Positions 1 to 8,518 are shown, counted from the stretch's first letter. The stretch is 12,318 bases of DNA from Pseudomonadota bacterium (GCA_023416875.1 JAEZGT010000150.1:1-12318), one strand, 5' to 3'. The notes: generated by a model not told the origin, from the letters alone. Numbers and translations are program-made.

Positions 1-1455
1 TGGCCGCGCCGAGCTGCCAACAGCGGTCGAAGACTTCCTGGCAGCGCCGCTCCATTTCGGGGTTCTGCCGCTGCACGGAAGCGAAGTCCAGAGATTCAGT
101 GGAGGTGCCGGAGGTCATGGAAGAGGCCGCGCCGCCACCCAGACCGATCAGCATGGCGGGACCGCCGAGCACAACCAGCTTCGCCCGGGGGAAAATGGGT
201 GCTGTTCGATATGTTCTTCTTTGATGTTGCCATAACCACCAGCGAGCATGATCGGCTTGTGGTAACCGCGACGCTGGCCGTCGTGATCCTGCTCAAAGGT
301 GCGGAAGTAGCCACAGATATTCGGACGGCCAAACTCGTTGTTGAAAGCGGCTCCGCCGAGCGGGCCTTCGATCATGATGTCCAGTGGTGACACTATGCGA
401 TCCGGCTTGCCGTATTGATCTTCCCACGGCTGTTCATACCCGGGGATACGCAGATTCGACACGGTAAATCCGGTGAGCCCCACCTTCGGCTTGGAGCCTT
501 TGCCTACAGCACCCTCATCGCGGATTTCGCCGCCGGCGCCGGTGCCGGCGCCCGGGAACGGCGCTATGGCGGTGGGATGGTTGTGGGTTTCCACCTTCAT
601 CAGGATATGGATCGGCTCCTGGTGGAAGGCGTATTCGCCGCTGTCGGGTTGCGGATAAAAACGCCCGGCCTCGGTACCGCGAATTACAGAAGCGTTGTCC
701 GCGTAGGCAGACAACACGTTGTCCCCCGCCTGGGCGTAGGTATTTTTGATCATCTTGAACAGGGACAGCGGTTGGTCCTGGCCATCCAGGGTCCAGCTCG
801 CATTGAAGATCTTGTGGCGACAGTGTTCGGAGTTCGCCTGGGCGAACATCATCAATTCGACATCGGTGGGATTGCGGCCCAACTGGCGGAAATTCTCGAA
901 CAGGTAGTCGATCTCGTCCTCGGCGAGCGCGAGACCCAGTTCGGCGTTTGCGACCTCGAGAGCGATGCGTCCGCCACTGGCGATATCGACCACATGCAAC
1001 GGGCGCGGCTCATGTTGTTCAAACAACACCGCCGCCTCGTCCAGACTGGCGTAAATCACTTCCACCATCCTGTCGTGCAGCAGCGGCAATACCGCCTTGG
1101 CATCGAAGTGACCCTGCAGGTAGTACGCCACACCGCGTTCAATACGGCGGATTTTGTGCAAGCCGGCGTTATGAGCAATATCGGTAGCTTTGGAAGACCA
1201 GGGCGAAATGGTGCCTGGACGGGGCACAGCAAGCAGAAGCCCGCCGTTTAAGGTGACCTTGTCGGATTTGGGACCATAGGTGAGCAACTGGGCAAGAAGT
1301 TCGGTCTCGTGACCATCCAGATTGTCCGCGAAATCAACAAAATGGATATATTCCGCCGCTATATCAGTAATGCCGGGCTGCCGCTCGCGGAGGGCGTTCA
1401 GAAGTTTGTCGCGGCGGAACGAGGATAAGGCGGCAGCACCAGGCAAAATCAACAT
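1..1455 (-). CDS. purL: Phosphoribosylformylglycinamidine synthase, N-terminal part, with an apparent frameshift
   Basis: This is the start of PurL, the large ATP- and glutamine-dependent enzyme that turns FGAR into FGAM in purine synthesis; the family is about 1,290 residues long. The N-terminus (MLILPGAAALSSFR), the blocks RPGTISPWSSKATDIAHN and FAQANSEHCRHKIFNA, and the ATP-site stretch around KVETHNHPTAIAPF match the enterobacterial protein closely. I chose the ATG at 1455 because homologues begin there and GAGAAA lies upstream; an in-frame ATG at 1509 would add 18 unmatched residues. The gene runs off the left edge, so the synthetase core and the C-terminal glutaminase domain are not visible. 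Near residue 422 (bases 184-191) the frame breaks. Reading continues in another frame as AKLVVLGGPAMLIGLGGGAA, a conserved PurL block, open to base 1. Adding one C to the CCC at 184-186 restores HPFSPGAKLVVLGG. This is either a sequencing error in a homopolymer or a true disruption. Confidence 0.93.
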
Positions 1456-1497
1456 AGCAGAGCGTTTCTCAAAGACGGGCAGCAAATCGGGGTCGGC

Positions 1498-1526
1498 ATT
1501 GTACTGCAATTGCCCGGTATGGGCAG
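1498..1526 (-). promoter_or_regulatory. Candidate purL promoter
   Basis: On the minus strand TACAAT (bases 1503-1498) matches the -10 consensus at five of six positions. A weak -35, CTGCCC (1526-1521), lies 17 bases upstream. The start of transcription would fall near 1491 and give a leader of about 36 bases before the purL ATG. The weak -35 keeps this tentative. Confidence 0.3.
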
Positions 1527-1734
1527 CGGGTAAGGGACATTAAGAGGCTTTGGAGCAGCTCGGATTCCAAAAGACTGGATTTCAGCGACTCGTTTCTATA
1601 TTCAAACGTTGTCTAACGCACAGATTTTTATATTGATTTCGCGCCAAATACAGGAAAATGCGTCAGTCCGCAAGCTAGGCAGCTCGGCTTCGTTCAGATA
1701 AAATTGCGCAAAATTTGCTCAAATTCACATTTTA
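1527..1734. other. Divergent purL-mltF intergenic region
   Basis: The gene-free stretch between the two starts spans 1456-1829 (374 bases). It holds a tentative purL promoter on the left, a tentative mltF promoter and a stem-forming inverted repeat on the right. The middle, about 1560-1660, is AT-rich (runs such as CAGATTTTTATATTGATTT). I see no RNA gene or convincing ORF in it. A CAAACGTTG core near 1605 faintly resembles a PurR box but is too degenerate to call. Confidence 0.5.
1676..1704 (+). promoter_or_regulatory. Candidate mltF promoter
   Basis: TAGGCA (1676-1681, four of six to the -35 consensus) and TAAAAT (1699-1704, five of six to the -10 consensus) are 17 bases apart. Transcription would start near 1711, giving a leader of roughly 90 to 120 bases. 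This also argues against translation starting at the TTG at 1704. Confidence 0.35.
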
Positions 1735-1774
1735 GTGTCGCCGGATACAACAAGACCAAACGAACCGGCGACGC
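1735..1774 (+). repeat. Inverted repeat in the mltF leader
   Basis: GTCGCCGG (1737-1744) and CCGGCGAC (1765-1772) form a perfect 8-bp stem with a 20-base loop. A U-G wobble and one more G-C pair extend it to 10 bp (1735-1774). It lies between the candidate promoter and the likely start codon, so it could fold in the mRNA leader. No T-run follows, so it is not a standard terminator. I cannot assign it to a known element. Confidence 0.4.
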
Positions 1775-1829
1775 GATAGAAAGAAAGAGGGCTTCTAGGT
1801 CAATGGAACTGAAACAGCGTAGGCACAAA

Positions 1830-3335
1830 ATGCTGAACCTCGTATGGCGTGGCCTGCGGAGGTTTGCGCAACAGATAAAACTATTGACCCTGGCGGCAGC
1901 GCTGTCGGCGCCATTGGTTAGTAGTCGTACGCCTACAACTCTCGAGCAAATCCAGTCTAGTGGCAAACTCACCATCATCTCCCGCAACGGCCCCACCACC
2001 TACTACGAAGGGACCGACGGCTTTACCGGCTTTGAATACCACCTCGCTAAGATCTTCGCGAAGCGTTTGGGTGTTGACCTGGAAATCGTCGAAGAGGAAG
2101 ACTTGAACCGCTTGCTCGACAATGTGGGAGAGAGAGGCCATTTTGCCGCCGCTGGATTGACCGTCACCGAGCGTCGAAAGCGCACCGTAGCATTCAGTCA
2201 CCCTTATATGTCGGTGACCCAACAGCTGATCTATCACGCTGGCACTCCGCGTCCCACCTCGGTCGAGGATCTGATCGGCAAACATATTTTGGTGGTAAAC
2301 GGCAGCGCCCATGCCGAGCGACTGCGCGAGCTGCAGAAGGAGCATCCCGACCTGGTCTGGGAGGAGCGCCACGATGTGGAAATGCTCGATCTTCTGGAGA
2401 TGGTCCACAACCGCAAAATTGATTACGCCGTGGTGGATTCCAACGCTTACGACCTCAACAGCGCGGTCTATCCTAAAGCGAAGGTAGCCTTCGCTATCAG
2501 CGAGGCGGAGCCTCTCGCCTGGGCGTTTCCATTATCCAAAGACACTACTCTGTTGGACGCGGCCAATGAGTTTTTGCTCACCATGGAACAAAGCGGCGCG
2601 CTGGTGGATATGCGTGAACGCTTCTACGGTCGCCACGGGGATCTCGACTACAACAATGCCCTGGTGTTTGCCCGCCGGGTGAAGGAGCGCCTGCCGCAAT
2701 GGCGCGACAAGATTAAAGCTGCCGCGGAAGAACACGAGTTGGACTGGCTGCTGATGGCGGCACTGAGTTACCAGGAGTCCCACTGGGATCCAGAAGCCAC
2801 ATCGCGAACCGGCGTGCGCGGCTTCATGATGCTAACCCTCTCCACCGCCAAGGAAATGGATGTGAAAAACCGCTTGAACGCGGACCAGAGCATCGTCGGC
2901 GGCACACGCTATTTCCGCAAGCTCCTTGACCGCATTCCCGCCAGCGTCACCGGCCAGGAACGCATCTGGCTGGCATTGGCGGCCTACAACATCGGTTATG
3001 GCCATTTGGAAGACGCCCGCGTATTGGCGCAACAACATGGCGCCAATCCTAACCGGTGGGCGGATGTTAAAGACTATCTGCCGCTGCTTTCGAAGCGCCA
3101 GTATTACAAATTCACCAAACATGGCTACGCCCGTGGCCAGGAAGCGGTGGATTATGTCCAGAACATCCGCAATTTCTACACGATACTGGCGTGGAACGAT
3201 CTGGAGCGGGGTCAGATGACGGCCCTCGCTATGAACAACAGGCCCGAACCCAAGGATGATGATTTCAATTTCGTCATCAGTGAGGCGATCGCCAATCAGC
3301 AGTTTGCCTCCCGCTCCATCACCAAATCCATGTAA
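1830..3335 (+). CDS. mltF: Membrane-bound lytic murein transglycosylase F
   Basis: MltF cleaves the MurNAc-GlcNAc bond of peptidoglycan non-hydrolytically. From the ATG at 1830 the protein is 501 residues (E. coli 518). A basic start and a hydrophobic stretch at about 17-32 (KLLTLAAALSAPL) act as a signal or anchor. An SBP_bac_3-type solute-binding-like domain follows at about 36-255, then an SLT catalytic domain from about 285. The catalytic glutamate is E316 in SYQESHW; GVRGFMMLT, LALAAYNIGYGH and the GYARGQEAVDYVQNIRNF block are further family marks. The start is uncertain: ATG 1803 has AGAGGG 11 bases upstream, ATG 1830 has only TAGG, and a TTG at 1704 lies inside the likely promoter. I prefer 1830 because it puts the hydrophobic segment nearest the N-terminus. 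purL divergent from mltF is the same arrangement as in E. coli. The 3' end stops one base from tadA, with no terminator between. Confidence 0.93.
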   Translation: MLNLVWRGLRRFAQQIKLLTLAAALSAPLVSSRTPTTLEQIQSSGKLTIISRNGPTTYYEGTDGFTGFEYHLAKIFAKRLGVDLEIVEEEDLNRLLDNVGERGHFAAAGLTVTERRKRTVAFSHPYMSVTQQLIYHAGTPRPTSVEDLIGKHILVVNGSAHAERLRELQKEHPDLVWEERHDVEMLDLLEMVHNRKIDYAVVDSNAYDLNSAVYPKAKVAFAISEAEPLAWAFPLSKDTTLLDAANEFLLTMEQSGALVDMRERFYGRHGDLDYNNALVFARRVKERLPQWRDKIKAAAEEHELDWLLMAALSYQESHWDPEATSRTGVRGFMMLTLSTAKEMDVKNRLNADQSIVGGTRYFRKLLDRIPASVTGQERIWLALAAYNIGYGHLEDARVLAQQHGANPNRWADVKDYLPLLSKRQYYKFTKHGYARGQEAVDYVQNIRNFYTILAWNDLERGQMTALAMNNRPEPKDDDFNFVISEAIANQQFASRSITKSM

Positions 3336-3336
3336 C

Positions 3337-3819
3337 TCAGTCAGAACCCACCTTGCCCGCGCGGGCCTGCTCTCTACGCATCTGAAAAAATGCCCGCATG
3401 ATCTCCGCTGCCTCCGCGGCGCAAACATTTCCAGTAACCTGCAGCCGGTGGTTCCAGTGATTGGCCTCGGCAAGATTCAGTTGGCTTACCAGCGCACCGG
3501 CTTTAGGCTCCGCCGCGCCGAACACCACCCGCTCGATGCGTGCGTGAACCATGGCGCCAACACACATGGTGCAGGGCTCGATAGTGACATAGAGGGTCGT
3601 GCCGGGCAGGCGATAATTGCCACAGGTGCGGGACGCCTCGCGCAGCGCCACTATTTCTGCATGGGCAGTGGCGTCACAAGTGCTTATCGGCCGATTCCAC
3701 CCCTGCCCTAGCACTTCACCATCGCGCACCAACACTGCGCCCACCGGCACTTCACCCGCAGCGGCCGCCTGCGCAGCCAGATCCAAGGCCATGCGCATAT
3801 AGCCATCATCATCAGCCAC
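3337..3819 (-). CDS. tadA: tRNA-specific adenosine deaminase
   Basis: TadA deaminates A34 to inosine in the anticodon of tRNA-Arg(ACG), letting it read several codons; it is normally essential. The 160-residue protein is full length for the family. It shows the zinc deaminase signature: H53-A-E55 (H binds zinc, E is the proton shuttle) and P82-C83-T-M-C86 (zinc cysteines). EVPVGAVLV and the GNYRLPGTTLYVT block are typical. The start is a GTG at 3819, preceded by GAGGAG with a seven-base gap. It overlaps the end of the DUF1653 gene by eight bases, so the two are translationally linked in one transcript. No ATG gives a better start. Confidence 0.95.
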   Translation of the reverse strand: MADDDGYMRMALDLAAQAAAAGEVPVGAVLVRDGEVLGQGWNRPISTCDATAHAEIVALREASRTCGNYRLPGTTLYVTIEPCTMCVGAMVHARIERVVFGAAEPKAGALVSQLNLAEANHWNHRLQVTGNVCAAEAAEIMRAFFQMRREQARAGKVGSD

Positions 3820-4072
3820 CTTCCTGCTCCTCGGTGACAGGCCCTAGGTAGGTAAAGCGAGCAACGGATTCACCTCCAATGGATACCGCTTCAAGAAACA
3901 TCGGCAGCGGTCGCACCCAAAGGCTGCCGTCGCCGTAGAGGCAGCGGTACACCACCAGGGGCTCCTCTGTTTCCGAGTGGCGCGCAACACCAAAGACTTC
4001 ATAATCCCGCCCCTTGTAATGGCGATATCGCCCAGGTGGGAGTGATTCAGGAGGATGAGGAATAGTCGACAT
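3812..4072 (-). CDS. DUF1653 family protein
   Basis: An 86-residue protein of the DUF1653 family, whose function is not established. The hallmark runs are visible: GRYRHYKGRDYEVFGVARHS, then EEPLVVYRCLYGD, LWVRPLPMFLE and a closing RF. It is a small single-domain cytoplasmic protein with no signal peptide or membrane segment. I start it at ATG 4072, preceded by AAGAG with an eight-base gap. An upstream in-frame TTG at 4141 would add 23 residues unlike the family. Its stop lies eight bases inside tadA, so the two genes form a short operon reading away from rnb. The link to tRNA editing is by position only. Confidence 0.85.
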   Translation of the reverse strand: MSTIPHPPESLPPGRYRHYKGRDYEVFGVARHSETEEPLVVYRCLYGDGSLWVRPLPMFLEAVSIGGESVARFTYLGPVTEEQEGG

Positions 4073-4160
4073 AATCAATGCTCTTATCTGGCGTTCGTCT
4101 AGCCACACCGACAAAAATGCTCTTTCTAGAAACCATCTCAAATGCCTGTTCTCGGCCGGA

Positions 4161-4188
4161 TTGAGGCGACTCCTGGAAATTATCTAAT
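4161..4188 (+). promoter_or_regulatory. Candidate rnb promoter
   Basis: TTGAGG (4161-4166, four of six) and TCTAAT (4183-4188, five of six) are separated by 16 bases. Transcription would start near 4195, leaving a leader of about 90 bases to the ATG at 4283. This supports 4283 over the in-frame ATG at 4142, which lies upstream of the promoter. Confidence 0.4.
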
Positions 4189-4282
4189 GTGGCGCGTAAC
4201 ACCGCTGCCGCACGTATCCACGCTTATCGATCAGGGTTCGAGCTGGTATCATGCGCGGCCTCAGCCAGCCACGGGGTTTCCC

Positions 4283-6274
4283 ATGTTAGACCAAAATAGT
4301 ATCGCCCAGCTTTCGCAGCTAAAAAAAGAAATCCTTGCCAGCAAGGACTATGCGGAAGGCATTGTAGTCGGCGCAAACGGGCGTTTTGGTTTTGTGAAAC
4401 TCGATGATGGCCGCACCGCTTTTCTCAACCCCGAGCGCATGCAGCACGTACTGCCGGGTGACCGCATTAAAGTGAATGTGGTGAAAAATGATAAGGACCA
4501 ACTTGAAGCGGAACTGGAAAAGCTTTTAACAGTAGGCACTGACCAATTTGTTGGCCGCTACAAAATCAAAGGCAACAATCATTTCGTGCAGGCGGATGAG
4601 CACAGTGCACGCTGGCTGTTTATCCCACCTCCGCTGCGAAAAAAATGTCAGGAAAACGACTGGGTCCTTGCCGAACTGAATAAACATCCGTACGACGACG
4701 GTAAAGCGTCCGTCAAGATCGTTGCCCGCCTCGGCGCCGATGACGACGATTTTATTCATCACAACATCACCATTGCGCAATTCGGCATCCACCGCATCTG
4801 GTCTCGCGATGCAACTGCGCAGGCAGAGGAAATTCGCAAAAAAATCGATATTGCAGCGCGCAAAGATTTTTCTGAATTACCTTTTGTTACCATCGATTCA
4901 GCCTCAACCCGCGATATGGACGACGCTATTTTTGTCCGCCGCCAACATGACGGTTGGGAATTATGGGTCGCGATTGCGGATCCCGGCCATTTTGTCGCTC
5001 CAGGCACGCCGATTGCCAAAAGCGCGCGCAGCTTTGGCCAGAGTGTTTATCTGCCCGGCAAATCCCTTTCGATGCTGCCTGAAAATCTCGCCAACGATGC
5101 TTTTTCCCTATTGCCCGGAACTCATCGTCCCGCTCTGCTGGTGTGCATAAATATCAATGCAGATGGCAGCATTGAAAATTACAAATTCGAATTCGGCAAA
5201 ATTCAATCCAGGGAGAAATTGTCCTATCAAGATGTCGGCGCTTTGTTGCGCGGCGACGATATTCAAGTTTCCGCTGACGAGGCGGTAACCGCATCCCTGC
5301 GGGAAGCCCATACTCTCACTCTTGCCCGCCAAGCCTACCGGCAAAAGAACCACTTAGTTTATGAAGAACAGCCGGATTACGACTTGATGGTCAACAAAAA
5401 AGGGCAGTTGGAAGGCGTGCAAAAACGCGAACGCAATGATGCCCATCGCCTTATCGAAGAAGCCATGCTGTGCGCGAATATCTGCGCAGGTGAATTTCTC
5501 GCGCAGCACAAAACCGGCGTATTCACCACTCATTTGGGCTTCCGCCCCGAACGTATCGGTGAAGTGCGAGCAGTGTTGCGTGAAGACTTGGGTGAGAACT
5601 TTAACTCCGATAATATCAATGAATTGCAGGGACACGTTGAATTTATCCATTTTCTGCAGAACTCCCCCGAGCATCGCTCTCTGCTCGCGCCACTGCGCCG
5701 TATGATGCAGAACAGTGAAGTGAGCACTGAGACAGACCCACACCTGTCCATGGGGGTGAAACATTACGCCACCATCACTTCACCCATAAGACGCTACGTC
5801 GATCTCTGCAATCACTGGTCGATCATGCAAATTCTCGCAGGTAAACAAGCACAGCAAATGCCGCAGAAAGTGTTGGATCAACTGCGCGAAACGCTGCAGC
5901 AAGGGCGCCAGGCCTGTCGCCAGCTCGAACAGATTCTTGTCGGTCATTACCTCTCCAACAAAATCGGCCTCGAAGGCGAGGGTGTTATTCGGATCGTCAC
6001 CCAGCAGGGCTTCGGCGTGAAATTGTTGGAAACCGGCTTTGAAGGTTTTGTGCAGATTCCCAAAAAAGTGGAAAAAGTCTTCGACGCCAAACGCATGACA
6101 TTACAAATTGGCGATAAGCGTTTTGCTCTGGATGACATCGTCAAAGTGCGTGTCACTGGTGTCGATCTGGGCAAACGCCGGGTGCAAATGTCGCTACCGG
6201 AAGGCTTTAAAGAAGCCACCGAGGGCGAAACCGTCGAAGTAGACAACACTGACGAAACCTTGTTGCAAGAATAA
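4283..6274 (+). CDS. rnb: Exoribonuclease II
   Basis: RNase II degrades single-stranded RNA processively from the 3' end, releasing 5'-nucleoside monophosphates. From ATG 4283 the protein is 663 residues (E. coli 644; RNase R is usually over 750), which favours Rnb over Rnr. Cold-shock-like RNA-binding domains occupy about 20-170. The RNB catalytic domain contains TIDSASTRDMDDA, where D205, D211, D213 and D214 match the metal-binding aspartates of E. coli D201-D210. TSPIRRY contains R503, the counterpart of the catalytic R500. A C-terminal S1 domain runs from about 565. An in-frame ATG at 4142 would add 47 residues with no family match and starts before the likely promoter. Its codons look more AT-rich by eye than those of mltF or purL. 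The stop sits in a short duplicated stretch, and the terminator beyond has a T-run only for the opposite strand. Confidence 0.93.
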   Translation: MLDQNSIAQLSQLKKEILASKDYAEGIVVGANGRFGFVKLDDGRTAFLNPERMQHVLPGDRIKVNVVKNDKDQLEAELEKLLTVGTDQFVGRYKIKGNNHFVQADEHSARWLFIPPPLRKKCQENDWVLAELNKHPYDDGKASVKIVARLGADDDDFIHHNITIAQFGIHRIWSRDATAQAEEIRKKIDIAARKDFSELPFVTIDSASTRDMDDAIFVRRQHDGWELWVAIADPGHFVAPGTPIAKSARSFGQSVYLPGKSLSMLPENLANDAFSLLPGTHRPALLVCININADGSIENYKFEFGKIQSREKLSYQDVGALLRGDDIQVSADEAVTASLREAHTLTLARQAYRQKNHLVYEEQPDYDLMVNKKGQLEGVQKRERNDAHRLIEEAMLCANICAGEFLAQHKTGVFTTHLGFRPERIGEVRAVLREDLGENFNSDNINELQGHVEFIHFLQNSPEHRSLLAPLRRMMQNSEVSTETDPHLSMGVKHYATITSPIRRYVDLCNHWSIMQILAGKQAQQMPQKVLDQLRETLQQGRQACRQLEQILVGHYLSNKIGLEGEGVIRIVTQQGFGVKLLETGFEGFVQIPKKVEKVFDAKRMTLQIGDKRFALDDIVKVRVTGVDLGKRRVQMSLPEGFKEATEGETVEVDNTDETLLQE

Positions 6275-6298
6275 AAATCGTTGCAGGAATAAAAAAAG
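6263..6298 (+). repeat. Imperfect 18-base tandem repeat across the rnb stop
   Basis: TTGCAAGAATAAAAATCG (6263-6280) is followed at once by TTGCAGGAATAAAAAAAG (6281-6298), differing at three positions. The first copy carries the rnb stop codon TAA (6272-6274); the second repeats the same context just outside the gene. It looks like a small local duplication with no evident function. Confidence 0.55.
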
Positions 6299-6313
6299 CG
6301 CCCTTACGGGCGC
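6291..6313 (-). terminator. Intrinsic terminator of the repressor-protease-tonB operon
   Basis: GCGCCC-TTAC-GGGCGC (6298-6313) forms a six-bp GC stem with a four-base loop. Read on the minus strand it is followed by seven T residues (bases 6297-6291). It lies about 36 bases after the tonB stop. On the plus strand GGAAGG follows the hairpin, so rnb lacks a classical U-tract terminator here. Confidence 0.85.
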
Positions 6314-6349
6314 GGAAGGATGCAACTTGTCGTTGAGCGCGCACGCCTC

Positions 6350-6997
6350 TCAATTTTTTTCCATTTGAAAATACACACGCTGCGCCATGGCGAAATATGG
6401 GACGGGTCGCCCGTCCTTGATTACCGGGCTGAATTTCCAGCGTTTCACTGCATTGATTGTCTCTTTATCAAAAACTCTGGGTGGCTCCGCTGCCAGAACA
6501 CGCACATTGGTGGTTGCCCCCGTCTCCGTCACATCAAATTGCACATCAACATAACCTTCGATTCCGCGATTCGCCGCTGCGATGGGATAAGTCGGTTGAA
6601 CCAGCATGGTGGCCACGGGTGTATCACTGAAACCGCCGGTTAGACCGGGACGCACAGCCGGTGGCGGCAGAGGCTGGGGCGGCATAACTCCAACCTCAGG
6701 CGGCGTTAAAGCCAGCGTCAATTTTGGCGGCTCGGGCTCGAGCTCCACCCGCTTGGGTGGCTCAGGTCGGTTATAGAGAACTTGCAGCGGCGGTGGCTCC
6801 ACCATCACCGGATCGGGCACGCGATAGCTTTCCTGCTCCGGCGGCGGTAACACGTCAGCGCGGATCAACCGCTCCATCCCCCACAACAACCCCAAAGTGG
6901 CAACCACTGCGGCTGGCGCCACCACCAGCGCGCGCAGCACCGCCAGTTCGCGGAACACCAAAGCTTGCCGATTTTCATGAGTAAATAAAACGCTCAT
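6350..6997 (-). CDS. TonB-type energy transducer
   Basis: TonB proteins carry proton-motive energy from ExbB/ExbD in the inner membrane to TonB-dependent outer-membrane receptors. The 215-residue protein has a short cytoplasmic start, one membrane segment at about 22-41 (LRALVVAPAAVVATLGLLWG), a proline-rich spacer at about 50-120 (EPPPLQ, PEPPKRVELEPEPPK) and a TonB_C domain from about 130. That domain shows PTYPIAAANRGIEGYVDVQF, then NVRVLAAEPPRVFDKE and AVKRWKFSP. The ATG at 6997 has GGAG eight bases upstream. It is the last gene of the operon, 51 bases after the M56 gene, and its terminal domain resembles the one at the end of that protease. No exbB or exbD is in the window, so it must use partners elsewhere. 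I leave the symbol blank because it is probably a dedicated paralogue rather than the general TonB. Confidence 0.88.
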   Translation of the reverse strand: MSVLFTHENRQALVFRELAVLRALVVAPAAVVATLGLLWGMERLIRADVLPPPEQESYRVPDPVMVEPPPLQVLYNRPEPPKRVELEPEPPKLTLALTPPEVGVMPPQPLPPPAVRPGLTGGFSDTPVATMLVQPTYPIAAANRGIEGYVDVQFDVTETGATTNVRVLAAEPPRVFDKETINAVKRWKFSPVIKDGRPVPYFAMAQRVYFQMEKN

Positions 6998-7048
6998 TGG
7001 ACTTTCTCCAGATTGTGCTGCGAATTTTTGTTGTATGCAGCGATCGGT

Positions 7049-8488
7049 TTAGTTCGCATCCTCAATCAATCTGAATTCGAAAATTTCGCTCATGCCATGC
7101 AGTGTTTGCTCGCGCGGGGCATAGCGATACTGTCGCACTGCATCTGCGGCTGCTTTTTCAAAAATTCCACGCGGCTCAGCACGAACAATTTTTATTTGCG
7201 CGGTTTCGCCACTGGGAAGCACGCTGAAAGTAAGTTCCACCACTCCTTCACGCGCTCGCCGCAACGCCCTTTGAGGATATTCTGGAATGGTTTTTACCAG
7301 CGGCTGAATCTGATCATGACTCACCTTTGCAAGCGGTGTTTCAAAAACGGGGTCGAGTGCTGCAATAGGGGTAAAAACTTTTTCTTCATTCAGCTGAATA
7401 ACAGTGCGGGGAAATTCTGGATGAACGTCATGAACACGTTTGCCGCCATCAAAAACATTTGCATCTCCATTGGCGACGGCATCCTTCACATCGCTCACCG
7501 CTTCCGAAATCACCAGCGGCTGCAGAATATATTCAACGTCTTTGGTTTTAATCTTTTGCGTCAGCTGCAAACCTGACACGCAAAACAGGACAAGAAAGAA
7601 GACCAGCGCATGCAGCCAAAATTTCGCAGGTTTCGTCTGTCGAATGCGCGTACCGTCCAACACGGCGGCGATGCGATCGTAATGAGTATGGGATTCCGTT
7701 AATGCGACTGCCCCGGCAAAGGTCTGACTTGCCGTCATATCCAAAAGATCGTCGGCATAGTCAGAGCGCCGACCTTCGAAAGTGATAACCACATCATCAC
7801 ACGCGAGCTCCGCCAGCCACTCCAGTTTTTTTAAGAGTTTCCACGCCGGCGGCAGTATCCAAAATATCGCTGTCACACAATAAGCCAACTGTTTGGCAAA
7901 CCAATCACAACGCGCCACATGCGCGATTTCATGCAACAGAATGCGGCGCAGACGATGCTCATCCCACAACAAACTTTCCCGGGGTAACAGAATCCACGGT
8001 TTAAAAAGTCCCACCGTGATAGGCGTAGCAATCTGGTCGGAATAACGCAGCCGAATACAGCGTTTAATCGCCAAGCTGGAACTGAGTTGAGCGAGCAATC
8101 CTTCATGACTAGCGACGGAAAACACACGTGCGTTTTTCACCAAGCCGAACACCTGGCGAATCTGCAGCAAACGCCGCAACAAGATGAAAGCGCTGCACAT
8201 TAGATATCCGCAGCCGATCTGAGTGAACGCATGGCTGGCGGAATCCTTGTGATACGACCAATAAAGATTTGCTGCAAAATCAGGTGGCAAAAGATGCAGA
8301 TGCACTCCGGGAACCCGGTCAACCAAAAACGGCACACAGACAAGACTGAATAACACCAGTAAAAGCAATGCATGCAGAACAGCGGCGGAGGTATTGCGAC
8401 TGCGCGATAACAGAAATGCCGTCAGGGCTAATAAAAACCACAGCTTGACGATTGTCAGCCCTACAAGGTTAACGACATCAATGGCCAT
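7049..8488 (-). CDS. BlaR1/MecR1-like M56 membrane metalloprotease with C-terminal TonB domain
   Basis: In the BlaR1/MecR1 family a membrane-embedded zinc protease inactivates its partner BlaI-type repressor after an outside signal. This 479-residue protein has four hydrophobic segments in its first 220 residues (about 4-27, 38-57, 87-104, 198-218) and the zinc site H186-E187-I-A-H190. A downstream AELACDD supplies the third ligand glutamate. A further membrane segment lies at about 289-309 (FWLHALVFFLVLFC). The periplasmic tail is not a penicillin-binding domain. From about 393 it is a TonB_C-type domain (PEYPQRALRRAREGVVEL, then IKIVRAEPRGIFEK and AVRQYRY), after a roughly 80-residue linker. 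GAAGGAG abuts an ATG at 8494 but stands six bases before the ATG at 8488, so I start at 8488. The gene follows the BlaI-like repressor by 30 bases. What it senses is unknown; beta-lactams are unlikely given the missing sensor domain. Confidence 0.88.
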   Translation of the reverse strand: MAIDVVNLVGLTIVKLWFLLALTAFLLSRSRNTSAAVLHALLLLVLFSLVCVPFLVDRVPGVHLHLLPPDFAANLYWSYHKDSASHAFTQIGCGYLMCSAFILLRRLLQIRQVFGLVKNARVFSVASHEGLLAQLSSSLAIKRCIRLRYSDQIATPITVGLFKPWILLPRESLLWDEHRLRRILLHEIAHVARCDWFAKQLAYCVTAIFWILPPAWKLLKKLEWLAELACDDVVITFEGRRSDYADDLLDMTASQTFAGAVALTESHTHYDRIAAVLDGTRIRQTKPAKFWLHALVFFLVLFCVSGLQLTQKIKTKDVEYILQPLVISEAVSDVKDAVANGDANVFDGGKRVHDVHPEFPRTVIQLNEEKVFTPIAALDPVFETPLAKVSHDQIQPLVKTIPEYPQRALRRAREGVVELTFSVLPSGETAQIKIVRAEPRGIFEKAAADAVRQYRYAPREQTLHGMSEIFEFRLIEDAN

Positions 8489-8518
8489 GGGCATCTCCTT
8501 CAGAGAGACCGTTGAGAT

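Noticed and set aside
415..1251. A 278-codon plus-strand ORF opposite purL
   Set aside because: The opposite strand is unmistakable PurL; this is a GC-driven shadow frame.
1598..1613. PurR-like box upstream of purL
   Set aside because: Only the CAAACGTT core fits; I count ten of sixteen matches to the E. coli consensus, and it lies about 150 bases from the start codon.
4142..4282. N-terminal extension of RNase II from ATG 4142
   Set aside because: The 47 extra residues have no family counterpart and the likely promoter lies inside this stretch.
6298..6313. Terminator for rnb on the plus strand
   Set aside because: GGAAGG rather than a T-run follows the hairpin on this strand; it suits the minus-strand operon.
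7013..7576. A 187-codon plus-strand ORF opposite the end of the M56 gene
   Set aside because: The minus-strand frame carries the TonB_C domain; the plus frame shows no family features.
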